From assembly GCF_008017535.1 (NCBI RefSeq), contig NZ_VRUA01000002.1:62001-126000 (forward strand): a stretch of DNA of 64,000 nucleotides, given 5' to 3'. This document shows positions 1 to 8,224 of this stretch, in pieces. The position numbers and the translations under genes are program-made. Position 1 is the stretch's first letter. Every line of letters starts with the position of its first letter. The notes beneath the pieces were generated by a model. The model did no database searches and was not told the origin of the DNA. It worked only from the letters and a program-made list of their open reading frames with translations. Source of the DNA: Ottowia flava. GTDB taxonomy: Bacteria; Pseudomonadota; Gammaproteobacteria; Burkholderiales; Burkholderiaceae_C.

Positions 1-970
1 CCAGGGTCTGCGCCGTGCAGAACACCGCGCTGCGCGTGGGCTCGGTGTTGTTGCAGGCCATGTCGGCGGTGTTTTCGATGCCGAAATCGCCCGGCTTGGC
101 CAGCACACGCGCCAGCGTGTCGGTCAGGTCGAGGTACTGCACGTCCGGCAGACCCTGGGTGCCCTCGGCCACGATGCGGTTGAAGCGCGTGGCCCAGTTC
201 GTCACCACCGCAGGCGCCTGGGGCACGGTGCAGGCGGCCAGGTCCAGCGGCTTCATGAAGGCCGCACCAAACGGCGTCACGGTGAAGTCGAACGCGCCGG
301 CCACCAACACGGGGCCGCCGCCCTGGTCCTTGATGCGCTTGACAGCGCTGACCAGCGCATTGGCGGCCTCGTCCACCGCCGCGTCGGCCGCCGCCTGGGT
401 CGGCGCCGCAGCGCCGCGCCCGTTGCTGTCGGTGCCCCAGCACAGGTCGGACAGCTGGGCGTACAGGTCGTTGCTGCCGCCGTCGATCACCACCAGCTGG
501 TCGGCGGCAAAGCGGCCGTGCTGGCTCAGGTAGCGCTCCACCTGCTGCGCCACCGGGGCGACCACGTCGTTGTTGCCCACGCCGCTCTGGCTGGGAAAAC
601 GGGCGACGCGCGCGCCGCCTTCGGCGTACCCGTTGCCGCCCAGCACCCTCGCCGTGCCGACGCCCGCGCTGGCGATGCCCGAGGCCGTGGCGTCCAAGGT
701 CAGCGCACGGTTGGGCGACAGCGTCAGCCCATAATGCGCAGCCACGCTTTCGACCCACACCGGCGTCGGGTTGACGGTGAACTTGCCCGGGTTGTCGGGG
801 CGCCCGGTCGCCGGTGCGTAGGTGCCGACGTCGCTCAGGCTGTCGCCAAAGACGGTGATCGATTTGACGCGCACCGCATCGTCATCGCTGCCGCCACCAC
901 AGCTGGCCAACACGGCCAGCGCCAGACTGGCGGACGCCACGCGGGCGAAGGTCTTGAAGCGAACAGGCAT
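1..970 (-). CDS. GDSL/SGNH-family esterase, lipoprotein (C-terminal end outside window)
   Basis: An open frame runs from an ATG at 970 to the left edge, giving at least 323 residues. Residues 1-24 form a lipoprotein signal peptide ending in the lipobox LASC, followed by GGGSDDD. Block I of the GDSL family is FGDSLSD with nucleophile Ser44; block III is GGSND near residue 165, supplying the oxyanion-hole Gly and Asn. The Asp-His block near the C terminus would lie beyond the window. The expected role is hydrolysis of esters or lipids at the cell envelope; the substrate cannot be told. It follows the FolM-FolB gene on the same strand after about 150 bp, with its own possible promoter. Confidence 0.85.
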   Translation of the reverse strand, partial: MPVRFKTFARVASASLALAVLASCGGGSDDDAVRVKSITVFGDSLSDVGTYAPATGRPDNPGKFTVNPTPVWVESVAAHYGLTLSPNRALTLDATASGIASAGVGTARVLGGNGYAEGGARVARFPSQSGVGNNDVVAPVAQQVERYLSQHGRFAADQLVVIDGGSNDLYAQLSDLCWGTDSNGRGAAAPTQAAADAAVDEAANALVSAVKRIKDQGGGPVLVAGAFDFTVTPFGAAFMKPLDLAACTVPQAPAVVTNWATRFNRIVAEGTQGLPDVQYLDLTDTLARVLAKPGDFGIENTADMACNNTEPTRSAVFCTAQTL

Positions 971-1067
971 GGCGCGATCCCCAAAGAAGTGAGTGAGCCA
1001 GCGCCCACCTTCCCGGGCCGACGCCACCACGGCCGCCGTGCCGGGGCCGTGCCGGGGCCGTGCCCGC

Positions 1068-1095
1068 GTTATACCGAAAAAACCGCAGCAGCCAA
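1068..1095 (-). promoter_or_regulatory. Possible sigma70 promoter for the GDSL esterase gene
   Basis: On the minus strand TTGGCT (1095-1090) and TATAAC (1073-1068) are 16 bp apart, about 100 bp upstream of the esterase start. Downstream, the unit GTGCCGGGGCC occurs twice in tandem around 1037-1060. This is a match by eye only; no other feature is seen in the 971-1121 interval. Confidence 0.35.
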
Positions 1096-1121
1096 GCCAG
1101 ACAAGGCGCCGCGCTGCGGCC

Positions 1122-2330
1122 CTACCAGCGGCCCGCCTCCATCCGTATCGCCACTTCGCAATCGTCAAAGATTTCCAGCTTGGCGATCTTCACGCGCACG
1201 CCCAGCACGCCGTGCAAGCCCAGCAGGCGCTCGCACAGCTTGCCGATCAGCGATTCAAGCAGGTTGACGTGCTCGTCCGTGCATTCGTCGATGATGATCT
1301 GGCGCACCTTGCGGTAGTCCAGCACGTGGGTGATGTCGTCGTCGCGCGGGCGAAGCGGCTGCGGGCCGAGGTTCAGCTCGGCGTCAACCTGGATCGGCTG
1401 CGGCGCGGTTTTTTCCTCGTCGAGGATGCCCAGGCTGGCGTCAAAGCGCAGGCCGTTCAGCGTCAGCGTCTGGCCGCCGGCGGTGGCGTCGGCAGCCGCG
1501 TTCGCTTCTTTTTCAATAGCTGGCTGCGCAATCGGCTGTAGGGCCGGCGCCGCATTCATCATGGAAAAATCGCGTTCAAAGCGCACCAGGTGCTGGCCGC
1601 CGTCGACCAGCAGCGTGGCGCCGGTGAGCGAGCGGTTGCCCAGCGCAAACACCACCGTGGCGGCCACGTCCTCAGGCGTGGACGAGCGGCCCAACGGGCT
1701 CATGCGGTGCAGCTCGGCAAAGCGCTCGTCGCTCAGCAGATGGCTGGTCAGCGTCAGCCCAGGCGCAACGCCAACCACCCGCACGCGCGGCGCCAGGGCC
1801 TGCGCCAGCAGCGTGGTGGCGCTTTGCAGCGCGGCCTTGCTGAGGGTATAGCTCAAGAAGTCCGGGTTGGGGTTGAACAGCTTCTGGTCCAGCAGGTTGA
1901 CCACGCAGCCGGTGGCGGGCGGCGCATCGCGCGCATCCAGGTGCGCGGCCAGGGCCTGCGCCAGCAGCACGGGTGCGGCGGTGTTGGCGTGCAGATGCGC
2001 GTCGAGCAAGCGGGTGCTGAAGCTGGTGGCGTTGTCGAACTCGAACAGCGCGGCGCTGTTGACCACCGCGTCGACCGGGCCGAGCGCGGCGACCACACGC
2101 GGCAGCAGCGCGCGGGCTTGCGCCTCGTCCGCCAGATCGGCATCAAATGCGGCGCCAGCCGGCCCCAACTCTGCGCAGGCAGCTACGGTATCCAGAGCAT
2201 CCTGGCGCGATCGGTGGTAGTGCACGGCGACGCGCCAGCCGGCCGCAGCGCAAGCCAGCGCGATGGCGCGGCCCAGGCGCCGGCCAGCGCCGGTGACGAG
2301 CACGGTGCGGGAAAGGGCAGCGGTGTTCAA
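1122..2330 (-). CDS. Fusion of pteridine-reductase-like SDR (FolM type) with dihydroneopterin aldolase (FolB type)
   Basis: This is a 402-residue two-domain protein. Residues 10-255 are a short-chain dehydrogenase with the pteridine-reductase style cofactor motif TGAGRRLG near residue 13 and the catalytic YTLSK near residue 160. Residues 285-402 match the FolB/FolX fold (LTLNGLRFDASLGI, then HVNLLESL). Likely activities are reduction of dihydrofolate or dihydromonapterin and aldol cleavage or epimerisation of dihydroneopterin, in the cytoplasm. The start is uncertain: TTG at 2330 is chosen because the frame upstream runs into the divergent methyltransferase gene. The linker (about residues 261-274) is encoded by a dispersed-repeat copy. 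Whether relatives also carry the fusion is not known to me. Confidence 0.82.
   Translation of the reverse strand: MNTAALSRTVLVTGAGRRLGRAIALACAAAGWRVAVHYHRSRQDALDTVAACAELGPAGAAFDADLADEAQARALLPRVVAALGPVDAVVNSAALFEFDNATSFSTRLLDAHLHANTAAPVLLAQALAAHLDARDAPPATGCVVNLLDQKLFNPNPDFLSYTLSKAALQSATTLLAQALAPRVRVVGVAPGLTLTSHLLSDERFAELHRMSPLGRSSTPEDVAATVVFALGNRSLTGATLLVDGGQHLVRFERDFSMMNAAPALQPIAQPAIEKEANAAADATAGGQTLTLNGLRFDASLGILDEEKTAPQPIQVDAELNLGPQPLRPRDDDITHVLDYRKVRQIIIDECTDEHVNLLESLIGKLCERLLGLHGVLGVRVKIAKLEIFDDCEVAIRMEAGRW
1507..1546 (+). repeat. Dispersed repeat, copy 1 (inside the FolM-FolB gene)
   Basis: Contains AATAGCTGGCTGCGCA and GGCTGTAGGGCC, the two core blocks of the family. It lies exactly at the joint between the two enzyme domains and is read through in frame as linker sequence. 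Confidence 0.7.
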
Positions 2331-2344
2331 GGACAATCGGGGGT

Positions 2345-3577
2345 GTGAAAAAGACGGAATCCAGTGTAACCAGCGGCGCTGCGGCGAACGGCCTGGCGCA
2401 GCCTGCTGACGCATCGGCGCAGGCCGAGCTGACGGCGCGCATCGCCGACGCCATCCGCGCCGCCGGCGGCTGGATCGGCTTTGACCGCTTCATGCACCTG
2501 GCGCTGTACGCGCCGGGGCTGGGCTACTACGCGCACGGCTCGCGCAAGTTCGGCGCGCTGCCGGGTTCTGGCAGCGACTTCGTGACGGCTCCCGAGCTGT
2601 CGCCGCTGTTCGGCCGCGCGCTGGCCGGGCAGGTGGCCGAAAGCCTGCGCGCCACCGGCACCGACGCGGTGTGGGAGTTCGGCGCCGGCAGCGGCGCGCT
2701 GGCCGAGCAGCTGATCACCGGCCTGGCCGCGCTGGGCCAGCCGCTGGCGCGCTACACCATCGTCGATGTGTCCGGCAGCCTGCGCGCGCGCCAGCAAGAG
2801 CGCCTGGCGCCACTGCTGGCCGCGCACCCGGGTTTGCAGATCGACTGGGCCGATCGCCTGCCCGAGGCGCTGCGCGGCGTGGTGGTCGGCAACGAAGTGT
2901 TGGACGCCATGCCGGTGCAGCTGCTGGCGCGTGTGGACGGGCAGTGGATGGAGCGCGGCGTGGCGCTTTCAGATGCTTTTGAGGCCACAGCCCTACAACC
3001 ACGAGCGCAAGCAGCTACCGATTCAGTAGCACCCTTCGTCTGGTCCGACCGCCCGACCGAGCTGCGCCCGCCCTTTGATGTGGAAGGCGAACACGACTTT
3101 CTCACCGAAATCCACCTTCAGGCGCGTGCCTTCATCACCACGCTGGCCGAGGCGCTGGTGCGCGGCGGCGCGGGCGCGGCGTTCTTCATCGACTACGGCT
3201 TTCCCGAGGCCGAGTACTACCACCCGCAGCGCCACATGGGCACGCTGGTCTGCCACCGCGCGCACCAGGTCGACGACGACCCGCTGAGCGCCGTGGGCGC
3301 CAAGGACATCACCGCGCACGTCAACTTCACCGACGTGGCACTGGCCGCGCAGGACGCGGGGCTCGACGTGCTGGGCTACACCAGCCAGGCGCGTTTTTTG
3401 CTGAACTGCGGCATCGCCCAGGCCATGGAAGCGGCCGACCTGCCGACCCGCGCCAACGCCATGAAGCTGCTGACCGAGCACGAGATGGGCGAGCTGTTCA
3501 AGGTGATCGGCTTCGCCACGCCAGGGCACCCGGCGGCGCTGGGCTTTGCCGCGGGCGACCGCGTGCACCGGCTCTGA
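2345..3577 (+). CDS. MidA/NDUFAF7-type SAM-dependent methyltransferase (DUF185)
   Basis: The 410-residue protein has the family N terminus (IGFDRFMHLALYAPGLGYY near residues 45-65), the block DFVTAPELSPLFG, and the SAM-binding glycine motif EFGAGSGALAE near residue 110. Mitochondrial relatives methylate an arginine of a respiratory complex I subunit; the bacterial target is unknown to me. Start is GTG at 2345, which overlaps the divergent FolM-FolB 5' region; the next in-frame ATG would remove conserved residues. Residues about 207-228 are a low-complexity insert encoded by a dispersed-repeat copy. A DUF2905 gene follows after 3 bp. Confidence 0.88.
   Translation: MKKTESSVTSGAAANGLAQPADASAQAELTARIADAIRAAGGWIGFDRFMHLALYAPGLGYYAHGSRKFGALPGSGSDFVTAPELSPLFGRALAGQVAESLRATGTDAVWEFGAGSGALAEQLITGLAALGQPLARYTIVDVSGSLRARQQERLAPLLAAHPGLQIDWADRLPEALRGVVVGNEVLDAMPVQLLARVDGQWMERGVALSDAFEATALQPRAQAATDSVAPFVWSDRPTELRPPFDVEGEHDFLTEIHLQARAFITTLAEALVRGGAGAAFFIDYGFPEAEYYHPQRHMGTLVCHRAHQVDDDPLSAVGAKDITAHVNFTDVALAAQDAGLDVLGYTSQARFLLNCGIAQAMEAADLPTRANAMKLLTEHEMGELFKVIGFATPGHPAALGFAAGDRVHRL
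2966..3030 (-). repeat. Dispersed repeat, copy 2 (in frame inside the MidA-type methyltransferase gene)
   Basis: On the minus strand this reads GGTAGCTGCTTGCGC, GTGGTTGTAGGGCT, then GGCCTCAAAAG. It is one of the best-preserved copies, keeps the host gene open and adds an Ala/Gln-rich peptide of about 22 residues. Confidence 0.85.
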
Positions 3578-3580
3578 CCC

Positions 3581-3775
3581 ATGATCCGCTGGGTCATCGT
3601 CATCTTCCTGGCGCTGATGCTGATCAGCTGGTTCACGCCGTTTTTGAACAAGCTGGGCTTCGGCCGGCTGCCGGGCGACTTCCGCTTCAGGCTGTTCGGG
3701 CGCGAGTGGTTCATCCCGCTGACGACGACGCTGATCCTGAGCGGTGTGGCCAGCCTGATTGCGCGGCTGCTGTAG
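3581..3775 (+). CDS. DUF2905 small membrane protein
   Basis: A 64-residue protein with an N-terminal transmembrane helix (residues 2-20), the short conserved segment LGRLPGD-type (here GFGRLPGDFRF) in the middle and a second helix (residues 43-62). This matches the DUF2905 family in length and pattern. It begins 3 bp after the methyltransferase stop and is probably co-transcribed. Function is unknown. Confidence 0.85.
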   Translation: MIRWVIVIFLALMLISWFTPFLNKLGFGRLPGDFRFRLFGREWFIPLTTTLILSGVASLIARLL

Positions 3776-3799
3776 GCCCAGGCGACTTCAGCGAACTCA

Positions 3800-3854
3800 C
3801 TTTTCGATAGCTTCTTGCGCAGTTTGGGCAAGGGCTACAAGCCGATTTTCCTCA
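3800..3854 (+). repeat. Dispersed repeat, copy 3
   Basis: Reads CGATAGCTTCTTGCGCAG, then AAGGGCTACAAGCCGATTTT. It fills the space between the convergent DUF2905 and phospholipase-D-like genes and touches the stop codon of the latter. Confidence 0.7.
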
Positions 3855-5564
3855 CAACATTTCGTCAGGCGCCAACGGCCCCAGCAGCTGCAGCACCATG
3901 CGCAGGCCCAGGCTGGCGTCGGGCTCGCTGCGCGCGTCTTCGAAGGGCGCGTCCGGCGGCGCGCGCCAGCGCAGCTGGTCTTCGGCGGTGAGCTCCATCT
4001 TCCAGGCGCTGTCGTCCAGCGTGTCGTCGATCTTGGCGGTGGCCTCGCGCGACAGGGCCACGCTGCGCACGACCAGCGCGACCTCGGTGTTCTGCAGCTT
4101 GGAGCGCAGGTCGAGGTTCATCGAGCCGATGCTGATCACGCGCCCGTCGATGATGAATATCTTGGAATGTAGGCTGGCCTTGGAGCCGCCCGCGCCCGAG
4201 CCGAACACCGTGCGGTCGAGCTTGGCGCCCTGCAGCGCGCGCATCTCGTACAGCTCGACCCCCAGGCGGATCAGGTCCTTGCGGTAGCGCGCATAGCCCA
4301 CGTGGGCCAGCGGCGCGTCGTTGGACGCCAGCGAATTGGTCAGCACCCGCACGCGCACGCCGCGCGCGCGCATGGCGGCAAACACCTTCATCATCTCGGG
4401 CCCCGGCACGAAGTATGGCGAGACGATGAGCGCGTCGCGCCGGGCGCTTTGCATCAGCGCCAGCATGCCGTCGACCACGGTGTCGTCGGTGTGCTCGTCG
4501 TTCAATTCCGGCACGAGCTTGGAGGGCTTGTCCACCAGCAACAGCGCCGGCGCCCAGGTCAGCTGTAGCGTGTCCAGATCCATGGCCGGGGGCAGCAAGG
4601 GCGGGCCGACAGCGTCCGAAGGCGCGGACGCGGCCGCCTCGGGGCCGTGGTGGCCGTTGGCCGAGGGCGCTGAAGCGGTCTCCGCACCGGCGGCCCCGGC
4701 GGTCTGTGCGCCCGCGGTGGCCGACGCCGCCGGCCGGGCGGGAGCGGTCGAGTGGTACAGCGCGCGCAGCTCGTCCGGCGTGATGAGCGACTGCACCGGG
4801 TAGGCGAGCGGATTGTTCCAGTAGTTGTCGAAGCTGAGCGACATGGCCCGCACCACCGGGCCGACGGCGAGCACGTCCATGTCGACGAAATTGCTGCCGT
4901 CGGCGGTGCCGAAGTAGGAATCGCCCAGGTTGCGCCCCCCGGTGATGCCCCAGGCGTTGTCGGCGATGTACAGCTTGTTGTGCATGCGGTGCTGGATGCG
5001 CTTGAAGTCGCCCAGCGAACCCAGCGCCCGCAGCGCCCCTGCGCCGCGCCCGCCCGGCAGCGGGTTGAACATGCGCATCTCCACGTTGGGCAGAAAGGCC
5101 ATGGCCATGACCAGCGCGTTGCGGCCGGTGGAATTGAAGTCGTCCAGCAGGATGCGCACGCGCACCCCGCGCGCGGCGGCCGCGCGCACCGCGGTGAGCA
5201 GCTCGCGCGTGCTGGCGTCGGCGTGGATGGCGTAGTACTGGATGTCGAGCGTGCGGGCCGCGCGCTCGGTCAGCGCGAGGCGGCTGCTGTAGGCCTCGTT
5301 GGGCGAGCCGATCAGGGCAAACCCCGAATCGCCGTCCTGCTCGGCGCGCGCCGACGCTGGCCGCCGCGCATCGGCCAGCGCGCCCAGCGGCGTGCCCTGC
5401 GGCTGCGCCAGGGCGTGCGATTCGGGCCGCGCCACATCGGTCGGCAGGCTGCCGCAACCCGGCAAAGGCAAGAGCGCGACCAACAACGACGCCGTGCAGC
5501 CCAACCGACGCAGGAGTCCGCGCGGCTTGAGGGCTTGAGGTATCGGCGGGGTGAATGTCGTCAT
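3852..5564 (-). CDS. Phospholipase D-like / cardiolipin-synthase-like lipoprotein
   Basis: The 570-residue protein has a lipoprotein signal (lipobox LPGC near residue 37) and two HKD motifs: HNKLYIAD followed by GGRN near residue 193, and HSKIFIIDG followed by GSMN near residue 466. Two HKD motifs per chain are typical of the PLD superfamily, which cleaves or transfers phosphodiester-linked head groups via a phosphohistidine intermediate. An Ala/Pro/Ser-rich low-complexity insert occupies about residues 275-335 between the catalytic halves. The predicted outer-envelope location distinguishes it from inner-membrane cardiolipin synthase, so the substrate is open. It is transcribed alone, convergent with the DUF2905 gene. 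Confidence 0.87.
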   Translation of the reverse strand: MTTFTPPIPQALKPRGLLRRLGCTASLLVALLPLPGCGSLPTDVARPESHALAQPQGTPLGALADARRPASARAEQDGDSGFALIGSPNEAYSSRLALTERAARTLDIQYYAIHADASTRELLTAVRAAAARGVRVRILLDDFNSTGRNALVMAMAFLPNVEMRMFNPLPGGRGAGALRALGSLGDFKRIQHRMHNKLYIADNAWGITGGRNLGDSYFGTADGSNFVDMDVLAVGPVVRAMSLSFDNYWNNPLAYPVQSLITPDELRALYHSTAPARPAASATAGAQTAGAAGAETASAPSANGHHGPEAAASAPSDAVGPPLLPPAMDLDTLQLTWAPALLLVDKPSKLVPELNDEHTDDTVVDGMLALMQSARRDALIVSPYFVPGPEMMKVFAAMRARGVRVRVLTNSLASNDAPLAHVGYARYRKDLIRLGVELYEMRALQGAKLDRTVFGSGAGGSKASLHSKIFIIDGRVISIGSMNLDLRSKLQNTEVALVVRSVALSREATAKIDDTLDDSAWKMELTAEDQLRWRAPPDAPFEDARSEPDASLGLRMVLQLLGPLAPDEML

Positions 5565-5675
5565 CGCACGTCCGGTGAATGGCAGGCAGAAATCATAGTC
5601 AGCGCCCTGCGCCGCAGCTGTCGGACGACGGCCTCACCTGCGCTGCGAAAGCGCGCCCGAGGTCGGCCAGACAGC

Positions 5676-5700
5676 AAAAAACCGCCCGAGGGCGGCCTTT
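5676..5700 (-). terminator. Rho-independent terminator of the yegP-like gene
   Basis: On the minus strand GGCCGCCC-TC-GGGCGG is followed by six T. It lies about 35 bp beyond the stop codon at 5734. Confidence 0.8.
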
Positions 5701-5733
5701 CGAGGTGAGTGCGCGCTTCGAACGCCCAGCTGA

Positions 5734-6069
5734 TCAGGCCGTCTGGTCGTCCACGCTGGCGGCGGGTGCGTTGGTCACGCACGACTGGATGCCGTTGTCG
5801 CGGGCCGATTCGCTGGAATACATCTGGCTCTGGCCGATGACCTGACCATTGCCGGCCTTGAGCGTGAAATACGGCGAGCCATCCTTGGCGACCAGCTTCT
5901 CGTAACGGGCTGCGTCGCCACCGTTCTTCTTGACCGATTCGATGCCGTTGACCGCGCTGGCCTTGGCTTCGTACATCTCGCTGGTGAGGATGGTCTGACC
6001 GTTGCCGGCCAGCAGGGAGAAATGGAACTTGTCGTTCTTGGACTTCTTCAGTTCAAACTTGCCTGCCAT
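5734..6069 (-). CDS. YegP-family DUF1508 protein
   Basis: A 111-residue soluble protein made of two copies of the DUF1508 unit: GKFELKKSKNDKFHFSL... and GSPYFTLKAGNGQVIGQSQ..., each with the pattern AGNGQ-I-S-MY and a later NGI. The start at 6069 is preferred over upstream frames because AAGGAG sits 5 bp before it. Members are small, abundant proteins of unknown function, sometimes linked to stress. A C-terminal Ala/Ser-rich tail ends the chain. It is monocistronic, with a clear terminator downstream. The 142 bp up to rodA show nothing else. Confidence 0.88.
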   Translation of the reverse strand: MAGKFELKKSKNDKFHFSLLAGNGQTILTSEMYEAKASAVNGIESVKKNGGDAARYEKLVAKDGSPYFTLKAGNGQVIGQSQMYSSESARDNGIQSCVTNAPAASVDDQTA

Positions 6070-6211
6070 GAAAACTCCTTCGTTGGCGCCAAAGCACGGT
6101 TGGCTGGCGCGCATTGTGGCCGCCTGGGCATGACATTTCAACCCGGCAAGCGCGCGGCGTGCGATACCGCACAGGCCTGTCGCGGATCGGCCAAAACCCG
6201 GGGGAGGATGG

Positions 6212-7366
6212 TCAGCTCTGGATCAGGCGCCGCGATTTCGATACCGACAGCAGCATGCCGAGCGCCAGGCCAAGCGTCACCATCGCCGTGCCGCCATAGC
6301 TGATGAAGGGCAGCGGCACGCCCACCACGGGCAGGATGCCGCTCACCATGCCCATGTTGACAAAGGCGTAGGTGAAGAAGATGGTCGTCAGCGCTGCGGC
6401 GAGGAGGCGCGCGAACAGCGTCGGGCCATCGGCCGCGATCATGAGGCCGCGCAGGATCAGGAAGGTGAAGCCCGCCAGCAGCGTCAGGTTGCCGATCAGC
6501 CCGAATTCCTCGGAATAGGCGGCAAAGATGAAGTCGGTCGTGCGCTCGGGGATGAACTCCAGGTGCGTCTGCGTGCCCTGCATGAAGCCCTTGCCGTGCA
6601 GCCCCCCCGAGCCGATGGCGATCATGCCCTGCAGGATGTGGAAGCCCTTGCCCAGCGGGTCGCGCGTAGGGTCCATCAGGGTGCACACGCGCTGACGCTG
6701 GTACTCGTGCAGCACCACCCAGTCGACGCCATCGGCGCACAGCTCGGTCTCGAAGCTCAGCAGCAGGACGATGCCGACGATGCCGATCAGCACAGGGGGC
6801 AGCACCAGCTTCCAGGGCAGGCCGGCGAAGAAGATCACGGCCAGGCCCGCCGCCATGACCAGCAGCGCGGTGCCAAGGTCGGGCTGCTTCATGATCAGGC
6901 CCACCGGCACCGCCAGCAACGCAAACGCGACGACGAAATCCACCGGGCGGGTCTGCCCTTCGCGCCGATGGAACCACCACGCCAGCATCAGCGGCATGGC
7001 GATCTTGAGCAGCTCGCTGGGCTGAATGACGATGCCCAGATTGATCCAGCGCGTGGCGCCCTTCTTGGTGATGCCAAAGAACTCGACGCCCAGCAACAGC
7101 ACCACGCCCACGACGTAGAGCGGCACCGCCATGCTCATCAGCCGCTGGGGCGACACCTGCGCCACCACGAACATGATGCTGGCTGCGATCAGCATGTTGC
7201 GGCCGTGGTCGATGAAGCGGGTGCCGTGATCGAACCCCGATGAGTACATCGCCGTCAGCCCCATGCCGGCCAGCGTCAGCACCGCCAGCAGCAGCCAGAA
7301 ATCGAACCCGCGCAGGAACGGCAGGACGCGCCGCCAGACCGAAGGACGTTCGAAAACCACTGCCAT
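6212..7366 (-). CDS. rodA: Peptidoglycan glycosyltransferase RodA (SEDS family)
   Basis: A 384-residue polytopic membrane protein with about ten helices and the SEDS signatures near the C terminus (LPFISYGGTAM) and in the long loop (KGFHILQGMIAIGSGG, with GTQTHLEFIPERTTDFIF). RodA polymerises glycan strands in the elongasome together with PBP2 (MrdA) and MreBCD. Only rodA is present here; it stands alone, and its 5' end faces a divergent esterase gene 93 bp away. The start at 7366 gives the usual length. Confidence 0.95.
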   Translation of the reverse strand: MAVVFERPSVWRRVLPFLRGFDFWLLLAVLTLAGMGLTAMYSSGFDHGTRFIDHGRNMLIAASIMFVVAQVSPQRLMSMAVPLYVVGVVLLLGVEFFGITKKGATRWINLGIVIQPSELLKIAMPLMLAWWFHRREGQTRPVDFVVAFALLAVPVGLIMKQPDLGTALLVMAAGLAVIFFAGLPWKLVLPPVLIGIVGIVLLLSFETELCADGVDWVVLHEYQRQRVCTLMDPTRDPLGKGFHILQGMIAIGSGGLHGKGFMQGTQTHLEFIPERTTDFIFAAYSEEFGLIGNLTLLAGFTFLILRGLMIAADGPTLFARLLAAALTTIFFTYAFVNMGMVSGILPVVGVPLPFISYGGTAMVTLGLALGMLLSVSKSRRLIQS

Positions 7367-7459
7367 GCCGAATTATCCCCCGGCGACACCCGCATGCAGG
7401 CTGCACGGCGACGCAAAAAGCCGCGAGAGGTGCCAAAGCCACCCGCTACCATCGCCCGC

Positions 7460-8050
7460 ATGGCCACCACGCACCTGCTCTACCTGCACGGCTTTCGCTC
7501 ATCCCCGCAATCGACCAAGGCGCGCAGGGTCGGCGAACGCGTGCAGGCCAAGCACCCGGGCGTCACCTGGTGGTGCCCGCAATTGCCGCCGTCGCCAAGC
7601 GAGGCCGCCGCGCTGATCCAGCAAGGCGTGGCCGACTGGCCGCGCGGGCAGATGGCGGTCTGCGGCTCGTCCCTGGGCGGGTTTTACGCCACCTGGCTGG
7701 CCGAGCAGGCCGGCTGCAAGGCGGTGCTGCTGAACCCGGCCATCGACCCGGCGCGCGACCTGGCCGGCTACATCGGCGAGCAGACCGCCTGGCACGACCC
7801 GGACGAGCGCTTCTTCTTCCGCCCCGAGTACATCGGCGAGTTGCGCGCCCTGCAAACCGGCCCCCTCACCCGCCCCGAGCGCTACTTCGCGGTGATCGCC
7901 AAGGGCGACGAGTTGCTCGACTGGCGCGAGATGACCGGCCGCTACCCCGGCGCGCAGATTCGCCTGCTGGAAGGCAGCGACCACGCCCTCAGCGATTTCG
8001 ACCAGCACATCGACGCCGTGTTCGACTTTCTGGAACTTGCGCCCGCCTGA
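7460..8050 (+). CDS. YqiA-type alpha/beta-hydrolase esterase
   Basis: The 196-residue protein starts at ATG 7460 with LLYLHGFRSSPQS, the YqiA/YcfP opening. Catalytic features visible are the nucleophile elbow GSSLGGF near residue 73, a C-terminal Asp in KGDELLDW and His in GSDHALSDF. E. coli YqiA hydrolyses acyl-CoA and short esters; the natural substrate is uncertain. The frame is open for 22 codons upstream, but that extension is not conserved-looking and would approach the rodA start. Confidence 0.88.
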   Translation: MATTHLLYLHGFRSSPQSTKARRVGERVQAKHPGVTWWCPQLPPSPSEAAALIQQGVADWPRGQMAVCGSSLGGFYATWLAEQAGCKAVLLNPAIDPARDLAGYIGEQTAWHDPDERFFFRPEYIGELRALQTGPLTRPERYFAVIAKGDELLDWREMTGRYPGAQIRLLEGSDHALSDFDQHIDAVFDFLELAPA

Positions 8051-8110
8051 GTGCTCTTTCTGAGAATGTGCCGCGCAAAAGCCCTCTCGCAGGGTCTGTT
8101 CAGCACATCT

Positions 8111-8167
8111 TTTTTGATAGCTGCCCGCGCGACACAGGCGCCGCTTTCAGCCACTTTTATTCAAATC
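8111..8167 (+). repeat. Dispersed repeat, copy 4
   Basis: Begins TTTTTGATAGCTGCCCGCGC and ends TTTTATTCAAATC; the middle is diverged. It lies in the 174-bp gap between the esterase and cytochrome b561 genes. Confidence 0.65.
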
Positions 8168-8224
8168 AACCCGGCAACGTGGTACCTGCGCGCCACCGAA
8201 GCCGTCTGCCTGCAAGGAACCTCA

